From NCBI GenBank assembly GCA_049515655.1, contig JBEKTW010000018.1, positions 12,678 through 76,677 on the forward strand: 64,000 nt of DNA. The letters are read 5' to 3'. The notes under the pieces were generated by a model that saw only the letters and a program-made list of their open reading frames with translations, was not told the DNA's origin and did not search any database. This DNA comes from JBEKTW01 sp049515655. GTDB taxonomy: Bacteria; Bacteroidota; Ignavibacteria; UBA10030; SZUA-254. Positions 1-8,461 of the stretch are shown here, in pieces; within the stretch, counting starts at the first letter, position 1, and each line of letters starts with the position of its first letter. Made by a program: the position numbers and the translations under genes.

Positions 1-2
1 AT

Positions 3-533
3 ATGCCGGAAGACCATTTGGACGAAGAATTCAGTATCATGTACAAGGAATCGGAAAGGGTGAAAATGTTGGATTCAAATACGTTTCGCTTGCCCCTCAA
101 GAGCTTGAAAGTCCCTAGGGCTGTGACGCTCGAGGCGGGGAGTTCGCTTCAGGATGCGCTGACCCTCATGCAGCTGAAGCAATTTGGATGCGTGCTTATA
201 ACAAAGGAGGACAAGCTTGCGGGCATTTTGACAGAGCGTGACATTATGGCGAAGGCTCTCGGTGAAAACGTGCACTTCGGGGAAATTCTGGTCGATGATA
301 TCATGACGCCAAATCCGGAATCGTTCCAGCCCAATGACAGTATCGCGTTCGCGATGAACGTGATGTCCGTCGGCGGGTACCGTCATGTGCCCATCGTTGA
401 CGAGCACAATATTCCGCTGGCGATCATCTCCGTGAAAGATGTTATCAACTTTATCGTCGAACATTTTCCCGAAGAATTGTTGAACCTCCCTCCCAAACCC
501 ACCCGGCGGACGCGGACGCAAGACGGAGGGTAG
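3..533 (+). CDS. CBS-domain-pair protein
   Basis: Small soluble protein made almost entirely of two CBS domains, roughly residues 33-90 and 98-158. The motif GILTERDIM closes the first repeat, DIMTPNPESF opens the second, and GGYRHVPIVDE lies within it. CBS pairs bind adenine nucleotides and usually regulate an enzyme or channel; standing alone, the target here is unknown. The reading frame begins two bases inside the window, so the true start may lie upstream, or at an internal ATG (position 39 or 66). The C-terminal tail is basic and proline-rich. The ATP-using pfkA follows 61 bases downstream on the same strand, so an energy-sensing role is possible but is inference. Confidence 0.85.
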   Translation: MPEDHLDEEFSIMYKESERVKMLDSNTFRLPLKSLKVPRAVTLEAGSSLQDALTLMQLKQFGCVLITKEDKLAGILTERDIMAKALGENVHFGEILVDDIMTPNPESFQPNDSIAFAMNVMSVGGYRHVPIVDEHNIPLAIISVKDVINFIVEHFPEELLNLPPKPTRRTRTQDGG

Positions 534-594
534 GAGCAATTTGCTCGCCAGTGCTGCATCAACATTCAGTTAACCAATAAAGAAACGAAAACAT

Positions 595-1686
595 ATGAGT
601 GCACCTCTTAAGAGAATAGGTATTCTTACGGGCGGCGGTGATTGCCCGGGACTTAACGCGGTCATCCGGAGCATCGCTAAGCCCGCGATGAGTTATTTCA
701 ATGCAAAGGTCATAGGTATTCTCGACGGCTTTGAGGGCCTGGTGGAAGGGCATATGCGTGAGCTGACCAAATTGGATGTTTCGGGAATCGTCAACCTCGG
801 AGGTACGATTCTGGGAACGTCCAACAAGGGCGACCCATTCCGGTATCCGATTGAGGGACCGAAGGGAATCACTGTCACCGACTGCTCCGACGCCGCCATC
901 GGTCACTTTCAAGGCTGGGGACTCGACGTTCTCTTTGCCATCGGCGGTGATGGAACGATGAATATCGGGCACAGGTTTTCAAAGATGGGAATGAATGTTA
1001 TCGGCGTTCCCAAGACGATCGATAACGACCTTGAAGCGACCGATGTCACGTTCGGTTACGATTCTGCTGTCGCCGTCGCGACGGAGGCGATTGACCGTTT
1101 GCAGACGACGGCCTCGTCTCATCATCGTGTCATGGTCGTCGAGGTGATGGGACGTTATGCCGGTTGGATCGCCCTTGGCGCGGGACTGGCCGGTGGCGCC
1201 GATATTATTATCATCCCTGAAATCCCATTCAAGTGGAGTTCGATTTTTGAATGTGTGCTCAAGCGCAGCAAAGGCGCCCGCTTCAGCATTATCTGTGTCG
1301 CTGAAGGTGCGAAACCGGAAGGCGGGGAGTTGACCGTGAAGGAGAAGGATGCGAAACGAACCGACCCTTTGCGCCTCGGTGGAATCGGAGACATGATTGC
1401 CCGCCGTGTGTATGATGAAACCGGGCTCGAAACGCGGGTGACAGTCCTCGGCCATCTTCAGCGCGGCGGTAGCCCGACGGCCTATGACCGCATGCTGGCG
1501 ACCCGATTTGGAGCGCTTGCCCTGGAAGCCGCTTCCCATGGACAGTTTGGCTGCATGGTCAGCCTTCGCGGACGAGATGTGGTCACCGTGCGCCTGGAAG
1601 ACGCCATCAAACGCCAGCGGCTTGTTCCGCTTGATTCACAGTTGATTCTCGCGGCGCGCGCGGTCGGCACGAGTTTTGGAGACTAG
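595..1686 (+). CDS. pfkA: 6-phosphofructokinase
   Basis: Phosphorylates fructose 6-phosphate to the 1,6-bisphosphate in the cytoplasm, the committed step of glycolysis. The N-terminal GGGDCPGLNAVIR glycine loop, GGDGTMNIG (phosphate-donor loop), PKTIDNDLEATD (catalytic Asp) and the later VTVLGHLQRGG block are all present. At 363 residues it matches the group III PFKs. The residue that decides the donor (E. coli Gly104 position) is Gly, as in ATP enzymes, whereas the position equivalent to Gly124 is Lys (PKTIDND), as in pyrophosphate enzymes. This mix is known from group III ATP-PFKs, so ATP use is inferred. The start ATG has no strong ribosome-binding site. Confidence 0.95.
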   Translation: MSAPLKRIGILTGGGDCPGLNAVIRSIAKPAMSYFNAKVIGILDGFEGLVEGHMRELTKLDVSGIVNLGGTILGTSNKGDPFRYPIEGPKGITVTDCSDAAIGHFQGWGLDVLFAIGGDGTMNIGHRFSKMGMNVIGVPKTIDNDLEATDVTFGYDSAVAVATEAIDRLQTTASSHHRVMVVEVMGRYAGWIALGAGLAGGADIIIIPEIPFKWSSIFECVLKRSKGARFSIICVAEGAKPEGGELTVKEKDAKRTDPLRLGGIGDMIARRVYDETGLETRVTVLGHLQRGGSPTAYDRMLATRFGALALEAASHGQFGCMVSLRGRDVVTVRLEDAIKRQRLVPLDSQLILAARAVGTSFGD

Positions 1687-1863
1687 TGCCGTTCCAACAA
1701 AATCATGGTGCGTCAGAAATCCGTTGTTTCAGGTTGGAACGAGTCCCGCTCCGTGAGCGGGATGCCCCTTTATGTGTGAACATTAAGTTGTAGGGGCACT
1801 AGATAAAATCGAACGGCGGATCGTCATTCCTCCGCCTATTATCTAACGAATGAAAAACTGGCG
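1687..1863. repeat. Intergenic hairpins and a dispersed 29-nt motif
   Basis: Between pfkA and aat lie several inverted repeats: gttccaac (1691-1698) with gttggaac (1733-1740), cccgctc-cgt-gagcggg (1745-1761), tgcccct (1763-1769) with aggggca (1792-1798), and ggcgga (1815-1820) with tccgcc (1831-1836) followed by tattat. The last may terminate pfkA. The stretch 1692-1720 is matched at 25 of 29 positions by 24484-24512, also just behind a stop codon, so it belongs to a dispersed repeat. Confidence 0.6.
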
Positions 1864-2472
1864 GTGAGCCGAGCTCGTCACTCTCATCAGACCGGTGCCA
1901 TTGAGCCTGAGTTGTTGCTGGCCGCGTACGCTTCCGGTTTTTTCCCGATGGCGGATTCACGCAACGGAGAGATTCGATGGTATTCGCCCGACCCCCGCGC
2001 GATTATTCCCCTTGACACCTTCCGGATCTCCAGGAGCCTCCGCCAAACCCTAAAGAAAAATCTCTTTCTCATTCGATGGAATACTTCTTTCGAGGAGGTC
2101 ATGCGAAGTTGCGCTGAACGGGAGGATACGTGGATATCCGAAGAGATCATCGAGAGCTATCTCGGACTCCATCGTCTGGGTTGTGCGCACAGCGTTGAAT
2201 CCTGGAGGGAAGGAAGGCTTTCCGGCGGATTGTACGGCGTGGCGCTTGGGGGAGCATTCTTCGGTGAGTCGATGTTCAGCCGTGAGCGGGACGCTTCCAA
2301 GGTTGCGCTGGTTTGTCTCGTCGAACGCCTCAGAGAGAATGGCTTTGATCTTCTCGATACCCAGTTCCTCACGCCTCATCTGGCCAGATTCGGTACGGTC
2401 GAGATTTCGCGGAAGAAGTATCTCGCTCTGCTGAAGAAGGCCGTCATGAAGCGACCGAAGACCCTCGATTGA
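1864..2472 (+). CDS. aat: Leucyl/phenylalanyl-tRNA--protein transferase
   Basis: Transfers Leu or Phe from aminoacyl-tRNA to the N-terminus of proteins that start with Arg or Lys, marking them for ClpAP in the N-end rule pathway. The family signature GFFPMADS followed by WYSPDPRAIIPL is near the N-terminus, and GGLYGVALGGAFFGESMFS and LLDTQFLTPHLARFG are the conserved central and C-terminal blocks. Length (202 residues) is typical. The start is GTG at 1864; I see no better start. No clp gene is in the window. It is followed at once by a separate promoter (2469-2497), so it probably ends its own transcription unit. Confidence 0.93.
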   Translation: MSRARHSHQTGAIEPELLLAAYASGFFPMADSRNGEIRWYSPDPRAIIPLDTFRISRSLRQTLKKNLFLIRWNTSFEEVMRSCAEREDTWISEEIIESYLGLHRLGCAHSVESWREGRLSGGLYGVALGGAFFGESMFSRERDASKVALVCLVERLRENGFDLLDTQFLTPHLARFGTVEISRKKYLALLKKAVMKRPKTLD

Positions 2473-2497
2473 CAACGATGTCGAACTTTCCTATATT
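2469..2497 (+). promoter_or_regulatory. Sigma70-type promoter for the amidohydrolase gene
   Basis: TTGACA at 2469-2474, 17-base spacer, TATATT at 2492-2497. The -35 box overlaps the aat stop codon. The predicted transcript starts near 2504 and reaches a GAGGAG ribosome-binding site before the ATG at 2533. Confidence 0.75.
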
Positions 2498-2532
2498 CCG
2501 GCTTTATCAAACAACACAATGAGGAGTTAAGT

Positions 2533-3834
2533 ATGCTGAAATCCTTTTGCTTTCCCGCTTTGCTTACACTCTTGTTGTCCCTCCTCGCCTTTTCTCAACA
2601 ACCGGCGAGGGTCATTGCCGTCAAATGTGGAAAATTGATAGACGGGAAAAGTGATAAAGTTCAAACAGATGTCACGATTCTCATCGAGGGCCGTACGGTC
2701 AAGAACGTCGGAGCGGTTACTCCCATTCCAGCCGGTGCCGAGGTTATCGACTTGAGCAATGCCACCGTTCTACCGGGACTCATCGATTGCCACACGCATG
2801 TGCTTCTGCAAGGAGACATCACCACTCAGGATTACGACAATCAGCTCCTCAAGGAATCGATTCCCTACCGCACTCTCCGCGCGAGTGTTTCAGCTCGCAC
2901 CGCTCTGATGAACGGCTTCACGACAATCCGCGATCTCGAAACAGAAGGAGCGATGTATGCTGATGTCGATATCAAGAAAGCGATTAACAATGGAGTCATC
3001 ATCGGTCCCCGGATGTTCGTTTCGACCCGTTCGCTAGATGTGACGGGCGCCTATCCGCTGCTCGGGTATTCGTGGGAGCTTCATATGCCGAACGGCGTGC
3101 AGGTGGTCGACGGTCCTGATGAATGCCGCAAGGCTGTCCGCGAGGAGGTTGAGTTCGGGGCCGACTGGATCAAAGTGTATGCCGACCGGAGTTACTATTT
3201 CACGGAGGACGGTTCCCTGCGTAGTATTCTCACCTTCACCTTTGACGAGCTGAAAACGATTTGCGACGAAGCGCATAAGCTTCACAGGAAAGTCGCCTCA
3301 CACGCCATAGGTCGCGATGGAATCGAGAACTCGATTCGGGCCGGCGTAAGCACCATCGAGCACGGCGACGGCTTCGACGATGAGATGCTCGCGCTTGCCA
3401 AACAGAAGGGTGTCTACTGGTGCCCGACGTTGTTTGTGACGGAATATGTCGCTGAAGGGCGCGCCGCCGAGGGTCGCCCGATCTACAAACAGATGATCCA
3501 GCACCAGCGTGAGGCGTTCGCGAAAGGATTGAGAGCCGGCGTTAAGATTGCCTTTGGGACCGACGTGGGCGGATTTGCCTGGGATGTGAATCAGGCAAGG
3601 GAGTTTACTTCAATGGTAAAGAGCGGAATGACACCAATGCAAGCGATCAAGTCCGCGACGAGCGGCGCCGCCGACCTCCTCGATATGCAGGGAAAGCTGG
3701 GCGAGATCTCACCCGGCGCTTTCGCCGATATCGTCGCGGTCCAGGGTGATCCACTTCAGGATGTATCGTTACTCGAGCACGTGAAATTTGTGATGAAGGA
3801 CGGGACCGTCTACAGAAATGAATTGAAACATTGA
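2533..3834 (+). CDS. Secreted amidohydrolase family metallo-enzyme
   Basis: Amidohydrolase of the imidazolonepropionase/Xaa-Pro dipeptidase-like group. A signal peptide (about residues 1-21, ending LLAFSQQ) suggests export. The metal-site motif DCHTHV follows LPGLIDC, and further ligands are likely in KVASHAIG, STIEHGDGF and AFGTDVGG; the carboxylated-lysine position is probably in DWIKVYAD. The C-terminal SPGAFADIVAVQGDPL is the usual family ending. Exported members of this group in related bacteria are commonly annotated as dipeptidases, but the substrate cannot be read from the sequence. It has its own promoter and a good ribosome-binding site (gaggag). Confidence 0.9.
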   Translation: MLKSFCFPALLTLLLSLLAFSQQPARVIAVKCGKLIDGKSDKVQTDVTILIEGRTVKNVGAVTPIPAGAEVIDLSNATVLPGLIDCHTHVLLQGDITTQDYDNQLLKESIPYRTLRASVSARTALMNGFTTIRDLETEGAMYADVDIKKAINNGVIIGPRMFVSTRSLDVTGAYPLLGYSWELHMPNGVQVVDGPDECRKAVREEVEFGADWIKVYADRSYYFTEDGSLRSILTFTFDELKTICDEAHKLHRKVASHAIGRDGIENSIRAGVSTIEHGDGFDDEMLALAKQKGVYWCPTLFVTEYVAEGRAAEGRPIYKQMIQHQREAFAKGLRAGVKIAFGTDVGGFAWDVNQAREFTSMVKSGMTPMQAIKSATSGAADLLDMQGKLGEISPGAFADIVAVQGDPLQDVSLLEHVKFVMKDGTVYRNELKH

Positions 3835-4219
3835 AGTATTAATCCATTGAGTCATTGGGTTCATGAACACATTAAATAAGTGATGTTACGCAGAGTCGTT
3901 AATCTCAATGAAAAGTCTTAAATTTGAACATCTAAACAAATCTTAAATCCGAATTTCCAAACTCTAAACAAATCCTAAATCTTAATATCGAAATTCAAAA
4001 CTAGCACCAGGCGGCAGTATCCAAACCGAGACATCCCAAAAATTAAAAGAATGTTTGTTGTTCTGACGAAGTTCTGAGTTTTGGATTTGGAGCTTAGATT
4101 TTGTTTGAGATTTCGGATTTCGTGCTTCGGATTTATCTATGCTTTAGCGCTTCGGATTTTGAACATCGACGATAGTTTTGCGTAACGTCACTAAATAATA
4201 ATCATCCCGGAGAAACTCT
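3835..4219. repeat. Fold-back A/T-rich repeat element with terminal inverted repeats
   Basis: A gene-free stretch. The left half is rich in words such as aaatccgaa and ctaaacaaatc; the right half carries their approximate reverse complements (ttcggattt, gatttgtttgag style), so the two could fold into one long imperfect hairpin. The ends look like terminal inverted repeats: tgatgttacgca (3881-3892) and tgcgtaacgtca (4179-4190), 11 of 12 matching. Related copies lie at 7620-7959 and, in part, at 26399-26813 and 44024-44198. No coding potential was seen. Confidence 0.6.
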
Positions 4220-5605
4220 ATGTACAAATTCATTATTACGCTTAGCCTGCTGGCAGTTTGTGTTTGCGGGATTCGGGCACAGGATTCCGGCAGTATCACT
4301 CCCGCCGTTCTGGAGGATCTCGAGCGCTCCTGCGTTCCAGACGCTCAGCTGAGGGCAGCCCAGCATACCCTCGCACAGGTCGATGGAAACAAGGTCACCC
4401 AGAACTGGGAAAAGATCATCGGCGTGGATTCGTATTTTTCACTGCGGTTGAAAGACCAGAAAATCACCGACCAGAAACAAACCGGACGCTGCTGGATGTT
4501 TTCCGGACTGAATATCATCCGCCCCATTGTCACGAACAGACTAAATTCTGAGGATATCGAATTGTCTCAGAATTATCTTTATTTCTATGAAAAACTGGAA
4601 AAGGCAAACCTCTTCCTCGAAGGAATTATCCGGACGAGCGATAAGCCTTACACCGACCGTACGGTGGAATACCTGCTGAAGCAAAATGTTCAGGACGGTC
4701 AGAACTGGCTCGGCTTTGTCGAGCTCGTGAAGAAATATGGGGTCGTACCGAAAGACGTCATGCCGGAGACGTTCAGTTCTTCCAACTCGGGCCATGTGAA
4801 CTATGTCCTCAGTCTGAAGCTCAAACAAGCCGCGATGAGGATTCGCCATGAAACTTCTCCCGGACAGATCGCGGTTCTCAAGAACCAGGCCCTCAAGGAT
4901 GTGTACCGGATCCTTGCCGTCAATTTTGGCTTGCCGGCGAAGGAGTTTCCCTGGCGGTACGAAACGAAGGAGAAGAAACTCTCCGAACTGAAAACCTACA
5001 CACCACAGCAGTTCTTCAAAGAAATTGTCGGGGACGCCCTCGATGATTACTACGCGCTCTATTCCATTCCGACGCTCGCGTTCGGAAAGAAATATGAAAT
5101 TGAATTCGACAGAACCGTGAGCGACCAGCCTAACATGTACTTCGTGAATTGTCCGCTTCAAGATCTGAAGGACTTCGCGAAAAAATCGCTGCTTGACAGC
5201 AACGCCGTGTGGTTCGGTTGTGACGTCGGCCAGCAGTCCAGCTCGGAGAACGGAGTGATGACGCCCTCCCTATACGATTACGAGTCGCTGTACGGTATGG
5301 ATTTCACGCTCTCCCGGAAGGATCTCTTCGAAACGTATTCCAGCATCCCGACCCACAATATGGTCTTCACCGGCATCGATATCGTGGAAGGAAAAGTGAA
5401 GAAATGGCTTGTCGAGAATTCCTGGGGCGACACGAGGGGGAAACACGGGTACTTCTATATGCTTGACGATTGGTTCGACAATTACGTACAGGTGGTTGTA
5501 GTGCAAAAGAAATACATTCCCAAGGATGTTCTTGCGCTCTTCAAGAGCAAAGCCGAAGTGCTTCCGCCCTGGGATCCGATGGTAAAGGTTGTCAATATGG
5601 AGTAG
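4220..5605 (+). CDS. Secreted bleomycin hydrolase / aminopeptidase C-like cysteine protease
   Basis: Peptidase family C1B. A clear signal peptide (about residues 1-20, ending CGIRAQ) precedes the mature enzyme. The catalytic triad is visible: Cys in QTGRCWMFSG, His in PTHNMVFTG, Asn in LVENSWGD; the closing motif GYFYMLDDWFDNYV is typical of bleomycin hydrolase. At 461 residues it has the family length. Canonical PepC/BLH enzymes are cytoplasmic homohexamers with aminopeptidase activity; an exported form is less usual but is seen in Bacteroidota and suggests use of external peptides. It stands alone between repeat-filled gaps. Confidence 0.93.
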   Translation: MYKFIITLSLLAVCVCGIRAQDSGSITPAVLEDLERSCVPDAQLRAAQHTLAQVDGNKVTQNWEKIIGVDSYFSLRLKDQKITDQKQTGRCWMFSGLNIIRPIVTNRLNSEDIELSQNYLYFYEKLEKANLFLEGIIRTSDKPYTDRTVEYLLKQNVQDGQNWLGFVELVKKYGVVPKDVMPETFSSSNSGHVNYVLSLKLKQAAMRIRHETSPGQIAVLKNQALKDVYRILAVNFGLPAKEFPWRYETKEKKLSELKTYTPQQFFKEIVGDALDDYYALYSIPTLAFGKKYEIEFDRTVSDQPNMYFVNCPLQDLKDFAKKSLLDSNAVWFGCDVGQQSSSENGVMTPSLYDYESLYGMDFTLSRKDLFETYSSIPTHNMVFTGIDIVEGKVKKWLVENSWGDTRGKHGYFYMLDDWFDNYVQVVVVQKKYIPKDVLALFKSKAEVLPPWDPMVKVVNME

Positions 5606-5795
5606 TGTCGTGTCCTTGCGAATTGCATGATTTATCCATTAACTCATTGATTCATTGAAAAATTGGTGCATTTACTCATTGTAGGATTGATGCGCTGGGT
5701 CATTGATTCAATGAATGAAATGTTCCGATGAAAAAATGGGAAAATTGTTTCAATGAATCAATGATAAAATGTAATAACAATAATCGGGGATTGCC
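5606..5795. repeat. Short-word repeats (attcattga / tcaatgaat)
   Basis: About 190 bases made of variants of cattgattcattga and its complement, including the palindrome tcattgattcaatga. The same words recur at 3841-3880 and 7905-7945, next to the fold-back elements, so they may be an associated repeat family. No ORF of interest. Confidence 0.5.
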
Positions 5796-7619
5796 ATGAA
5801 ATTGCCATCGATCCAACAGCTTGTTCAGGATTCCAGCCGCACTTTTCTTCGTTTTCCGCTTGTCATCATTGCTGCTGCAGCCGGGACTGTTTGCGCCCTG
5901 ATCCTGGTCGATTACGAAGGCCCTCACGCAGCAACGGTCGTGTTCAAGATTCTCTGGGCTTCAGTACTGGGGATACCGCTCCTTACCGGGGTCCGTTTGG
6001 TAGCAGGGAAAAATAAATGGGCGGGTATGGCCCGATTTGTATCGGATAGTATCGCTCTGATCTTGCTCATCGGATATGCATTTTCTGTCCCGTCAGACCT
6101 TGCGGACGCCCCGGGTATCCATCTTATCCGTCTTCTGGTCCTTGCCATTGCTTGCCACTTCTTCGTCGCGTTTGCGCCGTTTGCTGGCGGGAGCAATGTT
6201 GATGGATTTTGGCAGTATAACAAGACCCTCTTTTATCGGATTCTCAGCGCCATCCTGTTTTCGATCGTCCTGTATGCGGGATTTTCACTTGCGCTTGCCG
6301 CGCTCGACCATCTTTTTGGTATGAATATTCCGGGAAAACGCTACCTTGAACTCTGGATTCTAATAAACGGGATGTTCACGACATGGTTCTTCCTCGCGGG
6401 AATACCGTTGGACCTGGACGGCCTCGATGCTCTGACCGACTATCCAAAGGGCATCAGGATTTTTGCCCAGCACATTCTGTTTCCCCTGGTGATTGTATAC
6501 GTTGTCATTCTCTACGCCTACCTCGCTAAGATTCTCATCGCCTGGGACTGGCCTCAGGGATGGGTGAGCAAACTGATCCTGGGATTCTCCGCGACCGGCA
6601 TTCTTTCTCTCCTGCTGCTTCACCCGATTCGCGATCGTGCTGAGAATGTCTGGATCGGGAAGGTGTCGCGATGGTTTTATGTCGTGTTGATCCCTCTTGT
6701 CGTGATGCTCTTCTTTGCGGTATGGAGGAGGATATCGGAATACGGAACGACCGAGGGAAGGTATATCGCAATGGCTCTCGGCGTCTGGCTCGCCGCAATG
6801 GCTGCGTATTTCATTCTCAGCAGGACGAAGAATATCAGAGCCATTCCTGCCTCCCTCTGTGTATTTTCGTTGCTCGTGAGTTACGGCCCGTGGGGAATGT
6901 TTGAGGTCTCGGAGAAAAGCCAGGTAGAGCGGCTCCGGGGACTGCTCACCAGGAATTCCATTCTTGTTGACGGAACGGTAAGAAAAGCAGAGTCGGCCGT
7001 GTCCTACGAGGCAACAAAGCAGATCTGCTCAATCCTCACGTATTTGCATGATATCCACGGTTATGACCGCATTCAGCCGTGGTTCCATGAAAGTATCATG
7101 AATGAGCCTGCCAGTGGTCTATCAAGAGCCAAGGGACCCGAGCTCGTGACGAAAATGATGGGAATTGAATATGTCGCCGTCTGGCAATCGTCCGCCGCGG
7201 ACTGGTTCTCGCTCAGCGCAAAATACAATGCTGCGATCGATGTCGAAGGATATGACCGGATGCTGTGTGCTCAGCATTTCAATACATCGGATATGAAGAA
7301 GGTTTTTTCGGATGAATCGATCGCATGTCGACTTAACTCAGGGCTGGACACGATGACCTTTCTAGCAACACGGGACGGGAAACCGGTGGATTCATTGCTC
7401 ATCGATGTGCGCCAGCTTCTGGATAAGCTCATGAAGGATTACGGAAACACGAACGCCGGCAACATTCCGCCGGATAAAATGTCGGCGAGCAATGCGAAGG
7501 GGGAGATGAAGGTGAAAGTCTATTTCCGTCGCGTCGATGGCCGGAGACGGGATAACAAGGTGACACTCAATTCATATGAAGCAGATATATTGTATTCAAC
7601 AACAAAACCAAAGGAATGA
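5796..7619 (+). CDS. DUF4153-type integral membrane protein
   Basis: 607 residues. The first ~370 hold many hydrophobic segments (at least nine apparent helices), starting with FPLVIIAAAAGTVCALIL, and match the DUF4153 pattern of polytopic membrane proteins of unknown function. The remaining ~230 residues are hydrophilic, with a predicted extracytoplasmic or cytoplasmic domain (from about VSEKSQVERLRGLL onward) of no recognised fold. No catalytic motif is evident. It is flanked by repeat regions on both sides and is probably transcribed alone. Function unknown. Confidence 0.8.
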   Translation: MKLPSIQQLVQDSSRTFLRFPLVIIAAAAGTVCALILVDYEGPHAATVVFKILWASVLGIPLLTGVRLVAGKNKWAGMARFVSDSIALILLIGYAFSVPSDLADAPGIHLIRLLVLAIACHFFVAFAPFAGGSNVDGFWQYNKTLFYRILSAILFSIVLYAGFSLALAALDHLFGMNIPGKRYLELWILINGMFTTWFFLAGIPLDLDGLDALTDYPKGIRIFAQHILFPLVIVYVVILYAYLAKILIAWDWPQGWVSKLILGFSATGILSLLLLHPIRDRAENVWIGKVSRWFYVVLIPLVVMLFFAVWRRISEYGTTEGRYIAMALGVWLAAMAAYFILSRTKNIRAIPASLCVFSLLVSYGPWGMFEVSEKSQVERLRGLLTRNSILVDGTVRKAESAVSYEATKQICSILTYLHDIHGYDRIQPWFHESIMNEPASGLSRAKGPELVTKMMGIEYVAVWQSSAADWFSLSAKYNAAIDVEGYDRMLCAQHFNTSDMKKVFSDESIACRLNSGLDTMTFLATRDGKPVDSLLIDVRQLLDKLMKDYGNTNAGNIPPDKMSASNAKGEMKVKVYFRRVDGRRRDNKVTLNSYEADILYSTTKPKE

Positions 7620-7959
7620 ATAATTAAACTCAGAAAGGACAGTTCTCGACGTCCAAAATCCGAAGCACTAAATTCGAAATCCTAAACAAAATCCAAGCAC
7701 GAAATCCCAAATTCAAAAACGTCAATCGCGTATCGAATTAACTGATGAAACATTTTGGAGCGATAAGAAAAGAATCATCGAGACAGATCCTGGTTTGGAA
7801 TTTAGACATTAGGGTTTGGGATTTGTTTAGTTATTCGATATTCGGATTTAGATTTTTTCCCTCAGAGTCATGAAGCTGCGCAACATCACTGAATAAATAA
7901 TTCATTGCATGATTGCCTCAATGATTCAATCGATTAATGAACAATGATCAAATAACAAA
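7620..7959. repeat. Second fold-back A/T-rich repeat element
   Basis: A 340-base gap with the same structure as 3835-4219: a left arm of aaatccgaa/ctaaacaaa words (about 7650-7720) and a right arm of their complements (about 7795-7860). The right end tgcgcaacatca (7877-7888) matches the right terminus of the first element (tgcgtaacgtca, 4179-4190) at 10 of 12 positions. A matching left terminus was not found, so this copy may be degraded. Confidence 0.55.
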
Positions 7960-8445
7960 ATGACAAAACCCCGTCCCGGCATACTGGTATTGCTTGCTTT
8001 TCTTCTGTCGATACCATTAAACGCGCAGACAATGAAATCCACGGATTCAACGGCGGCAAAAGAAATCCGCCTTGTCCTTTTGCAGCAGGCCGACGCCTGG
8101 AATTCCGGCAACATCGATGGCTACATGGAGGGATACTGGAAATCCGACAGCCTGTTGTTCACCAGCGGCGGAAACATTCAGCGCGGCTGGCAAGCAACGC
8201 TCAAAAAATACAGGAAGAGTTATGGCACAAAGGCGGAAATGGGGACGTTAAAATTTTCTCAGCTCGGAATAAACTTGTTATCTTCAGAATCCGCCTGGGT
8301 GCTCGGACACTGGGAGTTGGTAAGGCAAAATGACCATCCGGAAGGGGTCTTCACGCTAATACTCAGAAAGTTTCCCGACGGATGGAAAATAATTCACGAC
8401 CACACGTCGAGCAATTCAAAATTGGAAAATCAAAATAAGAAATAG
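7960..8445 (+). CDS. Secreted NTF2-like (SnoaL/DUF4440) protein
   Basis: 161 residues with a signal peptide ending about residue 22 (SIPLNAQ). The rest matches the small NTF2-like fold of DUF4440: AAKEIRLVLLQQADAWNSGNIDGYMEGYW at the first helices, then GWQATLKKYRKSY, and the closing FPDGWKIIHDHTS strand. Such proteins are cone-shaped dimers that bind small ligands; the ligand here is unknown. It ends 16 bases before purC, so the two may be cotranscribed, although no functional link is obvious. Confidence 0.85.
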   Translation: MTKPRPGILVLLAFLLSIPLNAQTMKSTDSTAAKEIRLVLLQQADAWNSGNIDGYMEGYWKSDSLLFTSGGNIQRGWQATLKKYRKSYGTKAEMGTLKFSQLGINLLSSESAWVLGHWELVRQNDHPEGVFTLILRKFPDGWKIIHDHTSSNSKLENQNKK

Positions 8446-8461
8446 GAATAAAACAACGGTA

